Source: Cryptosporidium bovis (Eukaryota; Apicomplexa; Conoidasida; Eucoccidiorida; Cryptosporidiidae). Taken from it: 64,000 nt of DNA. The notes beneath the pieces are model-generated. The model did no database searches and had not been told where the DNA came from. It saw nothing but the letters and a program-made list of their open reading frames with translations. The stretch is taken from contig VHIT02000024.1 in the NCBI GenBank assembly GCA_009768925.2, positions 124,001 to 188,000 on the forward strand, given 5' to 3'. Both the position numbers and the translations under genes were made by a program. Positions 19,158 to 29,641 of this stretch are shown one piece after another (the first letter of the stretch is position 1; each line of letters begins with the position of its first letter).

Positions 19158-19503
19158 ATTTGCATTTATTAATATAAATAAACAAAATAAAAAGTATGTT
19201 TTTACAAAAAAGATAGTTATTATGGAGTAAAGTGAAATAAATTAGTTAATTAAATATTTTTTGAGTTTAAAGTGTACATTTATCTACAATATAATTTATT
19301 GCCAATTGATGTTATAAACAAGAAATATATTTTCAACGTTATTACATGAAAATAGTTCTATATATATTTATTCTAGATATGAACAAGTGAAAATAAGATT
19401 TAAAAGTAAACTTCAATAAATAAACGGATGGTACAATAGCCAGTTTATGAATCAAGGACTATTTCAAAAATTTAAATGAAAAGCTCGTTATTAATGCAAC
19501 CAG

Positions 19504-19514
19504 TACCGCCAAAA
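19504..19514. promoter_or_regulatory. TACCGCCAAAA element
   Basis: This 11-mer (TTTTGGCGGTA on the other strand) recurs identically at 28453-28463. It lies about 350 bases upstream of the Prp5 start and resembles an E2F half-site. Confidence 0.35.
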
Positions 19515-20065
19515 GTAACAATTTCACGATAAAATGGAAATTCAGAATAAAAATTAAAGATTTGCTACAATCCCAATTTTAAGATGGAATCAAACACTAA
19601 ATTTCAAAAAGTTATCTAAAATGTAATTTAGAATAAATATTTTGATCTTTAGACGTACGTAATGGTTAATTATAACTAATGTATGTACTTAACTATTGGA
19701 AGATAGACATCAAACAACTGTCACTAATAACAGAGAATGAATGGTGGTTATTTGTTTGCAATACTAAAGATCTCACATAGCACACATCTTAGGAATAAGG
19801 ACACTCTTAATCTCATGACCTTGAGTTGGTTTAAAGACATATTGTTTCGAAATAATGGTTTTGTTCATTTATATTTGCAAACAGTAATAAAAAATACCAT
19901 ATAAAATGAATAAAAGTAAATAAAACTAATCATAAATATAGATATATATTATTGATAGTAAAAATAACAGTATCAGTAATAACTACTACAATATTCTGTA
20001 AATATAAGTATATCAATTTTAATATTCAAGTTGAATTAATATATATAATGAAAAAATCGAAGTTA

Positions 20066-20094
20066 CCGCCTAAAGTGAGGAGCTACTTAGGCGG
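20066..20094. promoter_or_regulatory. CCGCCTAA...TTAGGCGG inverted repeat
   Basis: Perfect 8-bp arms (20066-20073 and 20087-20094) flank a 13-base loop containing GAGCT. Allowing one bulge extends pairing to AAGT/ACTT. It resembles the GGCGG/CCGCC element at 2578. Confidence 0.45.
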
Positions 20095-21162
20095 GAATTA
20101 GTATTGTGAACATTAATATACGAGCATGCTAATAAGAATAAATGTTATAATGGTTTTAACGATAATGTAACTTAGACTTAAATATAATGAAAAAATAAAC
20201 TAAATTTATCATAAGATAATATAAGATAGATTGACAATAATAACATAGACAATAGGGACAAAGGCAATTATAAATGCTACAAGTAATATAAATAGTTAAA
20301 TAATAATAGAGGGGTTTTTTTCTTTTTTTGTTATTTAATAAAGTGTTACAGGTAAATTAAAACAAAAAAAATATTACGTATAGTGGAAGAGTGAGAATAT
20401 AAGACAATATATAGATAAACACATAAAGTATAAACATATTTTAGTATATACAAATGCGTATTTATTGAATATAATATTGAACAAGTAAAAATATATTTTA
20501 TTTAGATGTAATGCAATACAAAAATATATATATGAACATATTTATTTATATCATCATTGCCAGTAACAATAATATAAATAAAATTTCAGTGAGAATATAT
20601 ATAAACAAATTTAGTAAAACAAAAGATAAATAAATTAAAATTAAATTATTTATAGGGACCGAGTACGTAAGTCCAGTAAAAATATTGTATATATATAATA
20701 GTAAATATTAAGTTAATATTAAGTAATTTAAAAAAGAAATTGGAATTAAAAGTAAATAAAACTCCTCACACAAAAATAATAAAGTACATGATTAAAGTCG
20801 TCTACACTACATTGGCAAAAAAAGGGTATTTTAAGTGAGAAAAAACAACTTAGTGGCAATTTGAATAAGTGTTGATATTTATATGTAAAAGTGGTTGAAG
20901 AGTTAGACATTCAACGTCGATATTATCATTAGTAACATAGAAGGGTGAATAAAAATACGAACTAAAGCAATATCATTATTATTGGTTACACAATAAAGTC
21001 AGCTGTTTATCTACAATCAATCATTTATTTCCATTTATATACTTTGTAAATCTTGGTATAGAAACATAATAAATTCTGTTATTTAATAAATAAATATTTA
21101 AGAAGTTCAATGGTATAAGAAAAATAAATTAGAAGAAAATACATGTATGTATATATGTAAAT

Positions 21163-21208
21163 ATATACTTTCATATATATATGAAAATATGTATATATGA
21201 AAGTATAT
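21163..21208. repeat. AT-rich inverted repeat with 16-bp arms before the AP2 gene
   Basis: ATATACTTTCATATAT (21163-21178) and its exact reverse complement (21193-21208) are separated by 14 bases. If transcribed, it would form a leader hairpin about 230 bases before the AP2 ATG. The low-complexity TA content weakens its significance. Confidence 0.45.
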
Positions 21209-21437
21209 GTAAATTTATGTATGAATAACATATACGAGAATATATAAATGTAAACTTCAAAAATATAGTAACGCTTTTGTTTTTATCAAGTATAGAAAGA
21301 AATAACGCTTTTTTTTAATTACAATAAGACATTTGAAAGTGGACATAATTACGATATTTTGAAAATATTAAGTAGATAAATACTGGCACACAATATAGAA
21401 CGAAAGTAGATCATTTTTTATATGCATAGTAATTTTG

Positions 21438-24400
21438 ATGCCAGTTTTATTATACGATAATAAAAAACAAACACAGATGAGAGTGATGAATATGAACGAG
21501 TATAAAGAAGGTGGTACGTCCTGTGGACCTGGAGTAAATGCAGCAACTATGCAAAAAGGAGAAGCAGAAGAATTCGTTAACTTTCTATTCAGGGAAGGTT
21601 TTTTTCACAAAAAAACTGATTTTGAGGTATTTGATTTGCATTCAATAACCCCATCTTTGTCATATTTGATCCACAAGAATAGCGATAATCCGGGAAATTA
21701 CTGTAATACTGTTATATCAGATTACTCCTCATTGGCTTTAAGGAAATATAACCAACAGTCTTCATCAAAAATAGAACCTGGAAGTTCAGGTATTCAGGAG
21801 TTATCTAACAAAAGTTCCGGTAACGTGGGTTCTTCTCAGTCTGCCCTAAAGTTGCATGTAAATCCTTCCAACAATCATGAAAAGAAGCAGACCTCTGTAA
21901 AGTGCCGTGGAGATGGTGCTGCATGGCGCGCAAATGATATCGGTATTGGACTACTACTTTATGGCGAGACAACATGTTTTGTTTTGGCGCGCATGCTCGA
22001 GATGGCACACACAGGTATATTGAAAGAGAGATCTGAAGATGGAGCCGAAATATTGGAGAAAGAAATTTTGAATGGTTTATGCCAGGACACGTATTTTAAA
22101 GGGGTTCCTGGCTTAATTAGCAGATTCAGCAGAGGAACTGAGAGTACGAGTAACGGTGGAGTAAGTTGTTGGATTTTAGGCCCAAGAATGGAAAGAGTTG
22201 GATCACTCGGAGACGAAAAAAAGACAACTTTGTGCACTAATAATGTTAGTAACAATAGCAATATTGGTAGTAGTGGTGATAGTACAAAAGTCTTTGAAAA
22301 TGGTGGTGAACGTGCGGGATTATCTGGCAATTACTATATGACTATGGACAAGAGAGTTAACTCAAGAGAGTCACTGACAAATAGGAATGTATTCATTCTA
22401 AACCCCCATTTGGAAGTGGATGAGATCCGCAACATATTAAGATATGACATTAATAATTCGTTATTGGTTCATCAGATATTCTCATGTAGGGCTGATATAA
22501 TTGATTTGGGTTTGATTAATTTTGAATTGGTTACAAATTCTCCTTGTTTTCTGTTGCATGTTAGGTGCAGTATTGACTTGACTTTGCCTGTATACATTTA
22601 TAGAAGAAAGTTCAAGGCGTTAGTTAGTGTGCCAGGGAAAATTGGCAAATTTGAGAATGAAAATGAAAAGGAAAACAGTGATTGTAGTAATAGTCAAAAA
22701 GAATTACTGCCTGATAGCATTCTGAAAGGTAGATATTTAATAGTTGGCGAAGATTTTCAAAAGTCGCTAGAGGCTTTGATGAACCTTTACAGTTGGTTAA
22801 AAGAACATTCTTTGAATCCAAAGTCACCTCATTTTGACTTGGATTTCGGGAAATTTTACTATAATAGAACCCTTGAATTACTCTCGAATATCGAATATAT
22901 AGTAAAGCTTTCCAATGGTATTGAAAAAAGCATTGCTTTCTCAAGCAATAGTCAATATGGCATTAGTTTGGTAAATAAGGTTGATCCAAGACTAGGAGTT
23001 GGACTTACAAGGTCATTGGGACTTTCAAAGTTTGCAACACCCAATTCCAGATGTTCAATTTCAACCACTGCCTCTAACAATACGCCTGTAAGTGTTGATG
23101 ATCCACAACCGGAGAGTATGCTTGGGATTAAACACCAACAACTACGTGGTTTGTCTTCTATGACAAATTCTGCTGATTTTTCCAATGTAGCAGGTTTGGA
23201 GCTTTCGGGTACTATAAATAATAAGTTAACGGGGAAGTATATTGATAGTGGAGTGAGTAATGTCAACGTTCGTGTGGTTGCTGGAAATGCGGAATCTTCT
23301 GCGGGTGTTGGTGGTTACTTAGCAGATAACAAGAACAGTGACAACAGGATAATTATGGGTGATAATAACTTGATGTTATCGAAAACAACTGTTTTGGGGG
23401 GCGAGCAAAGTAACTCATTCATTTCTTCTTGTTCAGGCTCTTTGAGACAAGAGAAAACGGGAAGAAGAGGGGTGAGGTTTGCCTCTAATGTATGTGATGA
23501 CAATGGGATTGGTAACTATGAAATTAATGGAAACAATAACAGTCAAAAACCACAGATAATTAATCCGAATTCCCATTACTCCCAAATTAACAAACCTAAT
23601 AATAGCTCAGCAGTTGGTTCGGTAAGCATGAATAACTGTGGTGATGGTACGCCCCAGTCCTTGGTATCTTCTATTGCTACAAATAGCGGAAAACCGTCTG
23701 GATTGATTAAACAAGGAACCACAGGCACTGTTTCTTCCACTGTTGTTACACCTGCTTCAATTACTTCACCGGCTGCTGCAGCAACTAATGCTGCAGCCGC
23801 TCCAGTTGTGAGTACATTGGTACCGGGTGCAATAGTTAGATTCAGATCGCAAATACCGGTAGATGCAAAATTAGTGCAAGGGGTCCCAGAAACGGATTAT
23901 TTTACACATGTACAGCAGGTTTATTACCACTTTCAAAAGGGTGAGTGGCGTGCAGTTTATGGTCCGTCAAAGAACAGACAACAAAAATCCTTTTCTGTTA
24001 ATAAGTATGGATTTTATGAAGCGAAGCGGCTTGCGGAAGAGTGGAGACTTAGATATCTTTATTCTAATCCAAATAATAATGTAACAAGTGTGCAAACTGG
24101 TGCTAACGCTATCGGTTATGGTTTAAGTTCGAATGGAGTGAATAATACCAATAACAACAGCAGTGTATATGCTAAAAATAAAACCAGGAAAAGGAAATCA
24201 TCACTTCCAGATAAAACTGTTGGCCTAAATCAAACAAAGAGCAGAAATACCAGATCAGTTCCTATTTCCCCTAATTCGACTATCAGTGATTTACAAGAAC
24301 CCAGTAGTGTCTCAAAAATTACTGATATGAACGCAAGCTACTCTTCCATTGATGGAATGATTGCGTTCGGTCATGCAGAGTTTTCAACGGTTTCATTGGA

Positions 24401-26081
24401 GCAGGGATTAATTGTAGGGAGAAAGAATAGTAGTAGTGCTAGTGCTGTTACTGTTGACGGTACTGGTAATACTATTTGCAATATTGGTGGAGGTAGAAGC
24501 GGCAGCAATCGTAGTGAGGCTCATAATGGTGATAATCGTCATAGTGGCGATAACCAAATTGTCAGCATTGGGTGCATTGGTGCTAATAATGACAGCAAGT
24601 CCAAGTCTCAAAGTGAGCTAGCAAGTAATAAGCATGTTTTACATCCATCGACTATTGGAAATAATCACTTTATGGGCTCAGATATAATTAGCAATGCTAG
24701 TGTTCGGGATAATCACAACATTGGTGTTCCAATGGTAATGAACAACAAATCTTCCATATGTATCGATAATAGTAAAAACGTAATCATGGAAGAGACTAAT
24801 AACTGCAATGGCCGCAATGAGAGCAATAAATGCGATAGTGGTACTTTTAATAACAAAGACATGATAGGAAATGCAATAAACACTATTGGTAACCTGGAAG
24901 ACGACTGTTTGAGACTCGAGAATATTATTTTTGATCAACAAGTAGCTAAGTCTTATAACAATGATTTACTTGGGATAGATAGTTACTTAAGGGTTGGAAT
25001 GATGGGAGTGAACAACGGAGTAGGTATAGTTTCACCAGACGGGCTACAAAAGATCACCGAAATTAATATTTCTAGTGGGAACAGTATGAGGATGAACAAT
25101 AGTGATATAGTCTCCTCAGCATCTTTGGCTTCGACATCTAATTCCACACCAATTGTAGTGTCAGAGGTCTCATCGCCCTCTATTTCCTCGCCCATATCAA
25201 TGAATGAAATGTCTTCCTCTTCAAGGATTGTTTCTCCGGACAAGTCCTTGGTATCAATGAAGACTGGGGGAGTCATGATTCATGGTGGTAACGGAGTTTC
25301 TGGAATCCATAACGTTAATTTTGGTCAGAATAGTGGTTGTCACCCACGAATTTCTTCAGATATTAATATTAGCAATTCCCGTGAGGCACATACTTCCGAT
25401 AACAATGTTAATGCTCCAAATATTAAGACTACGAACCAATCTAAAATTAACATCAGCAGAAGTGTCATTTCGCAGCCCTGTAAAAATAATACTATAATGA
25501 TTTCAAATGGTAACAATGGTAATAACGTTCCACTTTCTTTAATTTCATGTGAAAATATAAACGACAGTAAAGTTGTTGGTGGTCTGGTTATGATAAATAC
25601 ACTGAATAATTCTGAAGAAAACAGAATTAATTCCAATAGCGGTATCAGTCATAATGGTGGTAACAACGGTGATAATACTGGTGTTGTTTGTCGTGAAGAC
25701 TCTTCAGATAGGGCTGGAATTTACAGTGTTAATTTAATTGAGAAAGGAATAATTGGTTGCAGACGGGAATGCATGGACTCACAAAATGAAGTGGAACTGA
25801 ATCAAGAACAAAGAATTCTAGATAAAGAACGTACTCGAACTACCGGTAATGGTGGAGACGGTAGCATAATAAATGGTGACCCTATTGAAGGCAATACCAA
25901 CAATAGCAGTGGTCGAAACGGTGACAGCGGAAATCACAGTGGTAACGGCAGTAATAACAATAATAATAACAATAATGATAATAGTAATAACGATAACAAC
26001 GACAGTAATAACAGTAACCCATGGGTCAAAAGAAACGGATGGGAGGAGGATCTTATAGTTGACTCCTTTTTTGTTGGGTGA
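21438..26081 (+). CDS. ApiAP2-family DNA-binding protein with one AP2 domain
   Basis: The first ATG is at 21438 (1547 residues). A further in-frame ATG at 21477 is plausible because an out-of-frame uORF beginning at 21422 overlaps 21438. One AP2 domain lies at about residues 818-876, with GEWRAVYGPSKNRQQKSFSV and KYGFYEAKRLAEEWR giving the three-strand/helix pattern. It is followed by a basic KTRKRKSS patch, a likely nuclear localisation signal. An uncharacterised, less repetitive N-terminal region (about 165-490, containing ARMLEMAHTGIL) may be a separate domain. The last 600 residues are Asn/Ser/Gly-rich and end in a poly-Asn run before SNPWVKRNGW. ApiAP2 proteins are the main sequence-specific transcription factors of Apicomplexa. 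Base composition appears less AT-rich than its neighbours, which produces many antisense open frames. Confidence 0.9.
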   Translation: MPVLLYDNKKQTQMRVMNMNEYKEGGTSCGPGVNAATMQKGEAEEFVNFLFREGFFHKKTDFEVFDLHSITPSLSYLIHKNSDNPGNYCNTVISDYSSLALRKYNQQSSSKIEPGSSGIQELSNKSSGNVGSSQSALKLHVNPSNNHEKKQTSVKCRGDGAAWRANDIGIGLLLYGETTCFVLARMLEMAHTGILKERSEDGAEILEKEILNGLCQDTYFKGVPGLISRFSRGTESTSNGGVSCWILGPRMERVGSLGDEKKTTLCTNNVSNNSNIGSSGDSTKVFENGGERAGLSGNYYMTMDKRVNSRESLTNRNVFILNPHLEVDEIRNILRYDINNSLLVHQIFSCRADIIDLGLINFELVTNSPCFLLHVRCSIDLTLPVYIYRRKFKALVSVPGKIGKFENENEKENSDCSNSQKELLPDSILKGRYLIVGEDFQKSLEALMNLYSWLKEHSLNPKSPHFDLDFGKFYYNRTLELLSNIEYIVKLSNGIEKSIAFSSNSQYGISLVNKVDPRLGVGLTRSLGLSKFATPNSRCSISTTASNNTPVSVDDPQPESMLGIKHQQLRGLSSMTNSADFSNVAGLELSGTINNKLTGKYIDSGVSNVNVRVVAGNAESSAGVGGYLADNKNSDNRIIMGDNNLMLSKTTVLGGEQSNSFISSCSGSLRQEKTGRRGVRFASNVCDDNGIGNYEINGNNNSQKPQIINPNSHYSQINKPNNSSAVGSVSMNNCGDGTPQSLVSSIATNSGKPSGLIKQGTTGTVSSTVVTPASITSPAAAATNAAAAPVVSTLVPGAIVRFRSQIPVDAKLVQGVPETDYFTHVQQVYYHFQKGEWRAVYGPSKNRQQKSFSVNKYGFYEAKRLAEEWRLRYLYSNPNNNVTSVQTGANAIGYGLSSNGVNNTNNNSSVYAKNKTRKRKSSLPDKTVGLNQTKSRNTRSVPISPNSTISDLQEPSSVSKITDMNASYSSIDGMIAFGHAEFSTVSLEQGLIVGRKNSSSASAVTVDGTGNTICNIGGGRSGSNRSEAHNGDNRHSGDNQIVSIGCIGANNDSKSKSQSELASNKHVLHPSTIGNNHFMGSDIISNASVRDNHNIGVPMVMNNKSSICIDNSKNVIMEETNNCNGRNESNKCDSGTFNNKDMIGNAINTIGNLEDDCLRLENIIFDQQVAKSYNNDLLGIDSYLRVGMMGVNNGVGIVSPDGLQKITEINISSGNSMRMNNSDIVSSASLASTSNSTPIVVSEVSSPSISSPISMNEMSSSSRIVSPDKSLVSMKTGGVMIHGGNGVSGIHNVNFGQNSGCHPRISSDINISNSREAHTSDNNVNAPNIKTTNQSKINISRSVISQPCKNNTIMISNGNNGNNVPLSLISCENINDSKVVGGLVMINTLNNSEENRINSNSGISHNGGNNGDNTGVVCREDSSDRAGIYSVNLIEKGIIGCRRECMDSQNEVELNQEQRILDKERTRTTGNGGDGSIINGDPIEGNTNNSSGRNGDSGNHSGNGSNNNNNNNNDNSNNDNNDSNNSNPWVKRNGWEEDLIVDSFFVG

Positions 26082-27016
26082 ATGATCAATAGTGAGCAAA
26101 TGTTAGACATTTTTTTATCATCATCATTCATCTTGGTTGTTGTTAAATATATAAACCGTAACTCACCCTAAAAGACCAGCGTATACTTGCAAAGAGAATA
26201 TTGCATATCATTAGTCCGGGCTAGCAATAATGAAGAATTTGTGTCAAGTATATCTATATATACACATGAATATACGGATATCAGTAGATAATAGTCACGA
26301 AATAGCGTTTATAAGTATATTTGAATTAATTGATTTATATTTTGTTTCGTTCTCTTCATTTTTTTAGATATTTAAACTTCTTTACTCTCTTTTTCTATGG
26401 AAAGGTGGGATGGACAGATGGGGTTTGGGTCTAGCCAGACCTTTGGCGCTGCAAGTTATTATACACACACGTGCGCGCTGAATGTGAAATTAAGCGGTAC
26501 GTAACTAAGCATGATTTGACCTTTCTATGATCTTAAGAGTAAATAAATTTATAAAGGGATATACGATATAAAATATTGTACATATTTAAGGGTAAAGTAG
26601 TATATATAAACCAACAAAACACGCAAGTATACATAAATATATATATGTATTTCTGTAATATAAAAGTAAATAAAATAGAATTGCTAGCTAGTTGAGAGTG
26701 AAGCATTTGAAAGTAGGACGTTGAAAAAGCGAAGTTATATATATGTATACATTTGTGTGTGGTAATTAGTATAGGATAATTAAAAAATTCAGGTGAGTAT
26801 ACCTTTAATATTACTAAGCAAAAGAAAAAAGGGCGAGTTCTGTGAGAGAGTTTATTTAAAGCACTCAAGTTAAATCAATAAAATTGTATGATGTTTATAG
26901 CATAAATCTAGTCGTTATTCTATTAAAAAATTGATAAATATATGGCGAGTTAATAAAGTTAAACACGATAACTAAAAAAGCACATAAATTTACTTTATTG
27001 GTGAAATATTTTGAGA
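26082..27016. other. Intergenic region, AP2 gene to hypothetical
   Basis: No supported gene. A GC-richer patch holds the E2F-like TTTGGCGC (26442-26449) and CACGTGCGCGC (26468-26478), about 540-575 bases before the next ATG. Confidence 0.6.
26442..26478. promoter_or_regulatory. TTTGGCGC plus CACGTGCGCGC cluster
   Basis: An exact E2F-type half-site, TTTGGCGC (26442-26449), lies close to the CACGTG palindrome (26468-26473), which runs into GCGCGC. These are the most GC-rich motifs in this intergenic region. Confidence 0.4.
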
Positions 27017-28243
27017 ATGTCTCGTGAAAAGAATAGTGGTAATCTTGTAATCAATTACGGAAATTTAATGAACGAATTGAAAGAAAAGATATCTTTAATT
27101 AGAAATAACTCAGAACATATCGAATATAGCAATGAAAATGTAAAATATGGACTTAAGAAGGTAGAAGGAAATGTGGTAAAAAATGCAAATTATCAAGAAA
27201 GCCAAAACAATTGTAAAGATAATTGTAATTTAAATAACAAAAATGATAAAAATAATAGTAAATTAAGGGATGAAAATGTTCTTGTATTATCAAAAAATGT
27301 AAGTATGCAGAAAGTACAAGATAAAAATAAATTAAGTGGAATAATAGATTATGAAAGTAATAAAGATGAAATTGGTAGTGGTAAAGATTCAAAATTATTC
27401 CCATATCCCATATGTTTTGTATCAAAGTCACTCCCAACTCCACCGACAGATTACAATCTTAGAAAAATAAATACGGAATTAAATGAAAAAGAAAATAATA
27501 AATCACCATTTTCGGAGGATATTGGAATAGGGAAAGAGTTAACAATGATGTTGGAAAAAAGAAAAAATAATCAAAAAACTGAAAAAGATACCGTTAAAAA
27601 CACGAATGATATGCCTAGAGATTCAAACAATATATTAAATTTAGTAAATGAATATAAGGGTAAATGTACCAAAAATGATGAATTTGAAAATATAACGAGC
27701 TATTACAATAAAAGTTCAAATAATGATGGCATTATTGTAAATGAAGGAATAAGCAATAATAATTTTAATATAGATAGTAATTCATGCATTGATCTTTCGA
27801 AGTTTGAAAGAAACTTTATTGTTGAAAGCCAAAAATTGTCAGCAGCAAATAAAAACACTAGTTTTATTATTCAGGGTAGCAATGCTAATTCATCACAAGG
27901 AATTAATTCTGAAAACATTAAAACAGAAAAGTCATATGCAAACAATACAACCTTAAACAGTGCATACAGCATAAACAACCACCTAATTTTAAATGGAAAT
28001 AATATTGTTGGTAGAGACTTGAATGTGTTAAAACATAAAAACTCTAACTCCTTATCTAGGGTTACATCACCTAATTCTAATATCTACAACTGTGAAAATG
28101 TTAAAAATGGGTCCGATTCAATTAATAATAATAATAACAATAATACAATTAACTATTATAATAATGTGAAAATTCAACGAAGAAGAAACATTTTCACAAC
28201 AAGGTATTATATAATGGCGTCAAAATTAAGAGTTATTCAGTAG
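27017..28243 (+). CDS. Asn/Lys-rich protein, function unknown
   Basis: ATG at 27017 opens a 408-residue polar protein rich in Asn, Lys and Ser. I recognise no domain. The N-terminus (NYGNLMNELKEKISLIRNN) can form a short amphipathic helix. A Pro-containing patch FPYPICFVSKSLPTPPTDYN (about 135-155) is the least degenerate segment and could be a binding motif. The C-terminus after a poly-Asn run is basic and aromatic (IQRRRNIFTTRYYIMASKLR). There is no signal peptide or membrane span. It is tandem with the AP2 and NSRP1-like genes. The open frame is long and begins with a normal ATG, so it is probably real, but a lineage-specific orphan. Confidence 0.7.
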   Translation: MSREKNSGNLVINYGNLMNELKEKISLIRNNSEHIEYSNENVKYGLKKVEGNVVKNANYQESQNNCKDNCNLNNKNDKNNSKLRDENVLVLSKNVSMQKVQDKNKLSGIIDYESNKDEIGSGKDSKLFPYPICFVSKSLPTPPTDYNLRKINTELNEKENNKSPFSEDIGIGKELTMMLEKRKNNQKTEKDTVKNTNDMPRDSNNILNLVNEYKGKCTKNDEFENITSYYNKSSNNDGIIVNEGISNNNFNIDSNSCIDLSKFERNFIVESQKLSAANKNTSFIIQGSNANSSQGINSENIKTEKSYANNTTLNSAYSINNHLILNGNNIVGRDLNVLKHKNSNSLSRVTSPNSNIYNCENVKNGSDSINNNNNNNTINYYNNVKIQRRRNIFTTRYYIMASKLRVIQ

Positions 28244-28762
28244 AAATATACCATTTTAGAATAAATGAAAAGGTGAAATAATAATCCATGTGATAAACAG
28301 TAATTGTGACAATAGTTAAATATTCCAGTGTTTCTAAAGTTGTTTTTATTGTCTTTACTTGTATTCATGTAAATTTATTTGCATAGGCATTTCTCTATTC
28401 CAAAAATTGCGGATTGGATTTATTCTTTTTGAAAAAAGAAATTCCACACATTTACCGCCAAAACATGTCTTGAAATAAATACTGCCGCGAATGGCAATTG
28501 GGTATAATAATGATTATAAAACAGTAAAAGGAAATTCATATAAAACAGAAAGTGGCAATATTGGGAAGAGGTGTAAATAATTGGTTTTCGAAGGTTTAAT
28601 ATGTTAACTGTTGCAGTTAATAACATAGTTAACCTCGTTTATAATGTAGAATATAAGGTAACGTATAAGTAATACCAGTATTGTAAATAAGGTGGACATA
28701 AATCCGGAATATACATATATTTTGTAATATTACTCCTAATTATAATTTATTTCCGGAGTAAA
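28244..28762. other. Intergenic region upstream of NSRP1-like gene
   Basis: AT-rich spacer. It contains TACCGCCAAAA (28453-28463), identical to the copy at 19504, and otherwise nothing I can name. Confidence 0.6.
28453..28463. promoter_or_regulatory. TACCGCCAAAA element, second copy
   Basis: Identical 11-mer to that at 19504-19514, here about 300 bases before the NSRP1-like ATG. Both lie upstream of splicing-related genes (Prp5 and NSRP1-like). Confidence 0.35.
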
Positions 28763-29641
28763 ATGTGCAAAAATGAAAAACTGTCTCTATCATTTGGGAT
28801 AAACAAAAACAAAAGCTTAGATAAAAATGAGAGAGATAAAATAAATAAATTGTTTTCTGATGATGACTCGAATTCAAAAGATACTGATAATAGTGATGCT
28901 CACATTAAAAAAATATCAATAGAAAAGTACTTTAATCAAAATGATTATAAAAGATCAGAAGAATTTTATAAAAACCACCCTGAGTTATTACTAGAATTTG
29001 AGGAAAACAATGAGCATGTTAACGATGATTCCAAAACAAAGAAAGCATACGATAGCAAAGAGTCAAAACCAAGGTACATGGATAAAATACAAGAGTACGT
29101 TAATCTAAGAAGTATTGAAAAACAGGAAATAAATGAAGAAATAATCCAAAAGGAAATTCAATCTGAAAATAATGAGATGGTTTTCATAACGAGTTCATAT
29201 AAAAATGTTTTAACTGAAAGAGAAGCTCTTAAAAGAAAATTATCTAAAAGCTTATCAGATGATATTGGTGGTTGTTTCGACAAAAATATATTTAATATGA
29301 GGCTTAATAGTAAGGAAGCTAAAGATTATGAAGTAAACATTAATGATTGCAATACTGAAAAAACAAGCGATAGTAATAATAAAGATAGTTTGAAATTCAA
29401 AGTCGATTCAAAAGTATGTAATGATTACAAATTCAACAATTCCAACTCTGAATTTGATAATAAAGAAATTAATAATTCAAATATAGCCGCTGAATTAGAT
29501 AAGAGCGTGAAAGTTTCAGTTAATAAAAAATCCAAAAATACCGAAAATGATGTTCAAATAAAGATACTAAGGGCCAGGGAAAGATATCTTCTGAGAAAGC
29601 AAGCCAGATCTGTTAATTCAGAAAAGGAAACGAATGCTTAA
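28763..29641 (+). CDS. NSRP1: NSRP1/DUF2040-like nuclear speckle splicing regulator
   Basis: This 292-residue charged protein begins LSLSFGINKNK and has an acidic FSDDDSN patch, like the N-terminus of NSRP1/CCDC55. Residues about 110-165 hold the DUF2040 signature: KPRYMDKIQEYVNLRSIEKQ, then a basic/acidic coiled coil and MVFITSSYKNVLTEREALKRK, equivalent to the family's F-V-T-S-A-Y-K-K-x-L block. The C-terminus RARERYLLRKQAR matches the short conserved tail motif. Family members are nuclear speckle proteins that affect splice-site choice. It is shorter than human NSRP1 (558) because the RS-rich middle is replaced by a shorter Asn/Ser region. Call based on motif memory. Confidence 0.75.
   Translation: MCKNEKLSLSFGINKNKSLDKNERDKINKLFSDDDSNSKDTDNSDAHIKKISIEKYFNQNDYKRSEEFYKNHPELLLEFEENNEHVNDDSKTKKAYDSKESKPRYMDKIQEYVNLRSIEKQEINEEIIQKEIQSENNEMVFITSSYKNVLTEREALKRKLSKSLSDDIGGCFDKNIFNMRLNSKEAKDYEVNINDCNTEKTSDSNNKDSLKFKVDSKVCNDYKFNNSNSEFDNKEINNSNIAAELDKSVKVSVNKKSKNTENDVQIKILRARERYLLRKQARSVNSEKETNA

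Larger units (their letters stand above)
19158..21437. other. Long divergent spacer, Prp5 / AP2 gene
   Basis: At 2.3 kb this is the longest gene-free stretch in the window and contains no credible ORF. It has TACCGCCAAAA (19504-19514), an inverted repeat CCGCCTAA/TTAGGCGG (20066-20094), and an AT-rich hairpin (21163-21208). A long 5' UTR, complex promoter or untranslated RNA are all possible. I recognise no tRNA or snRNA. Confidence 0.6.

Noticed and set aside
21435..21437. TTG start for the AP2 gene
   Set aside because: Non-ATG; the ATG at 21438 is directly next. Likewise TTG at 27011 and 33009 and GTG at 38881 were replaced by the next ATG.
21959..25636. Many long open frames antisense to the AP2 gene
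   Set aside because: The gene's richer GC and NNT/NNC repeats avoid antisense stops; no domains in them.
26533..26868. 111-residue open frame, minus strand
   Set aside because: Tyr/Phe-rich low-complexity translation of AT-rich spacer, no domain; likely chance.
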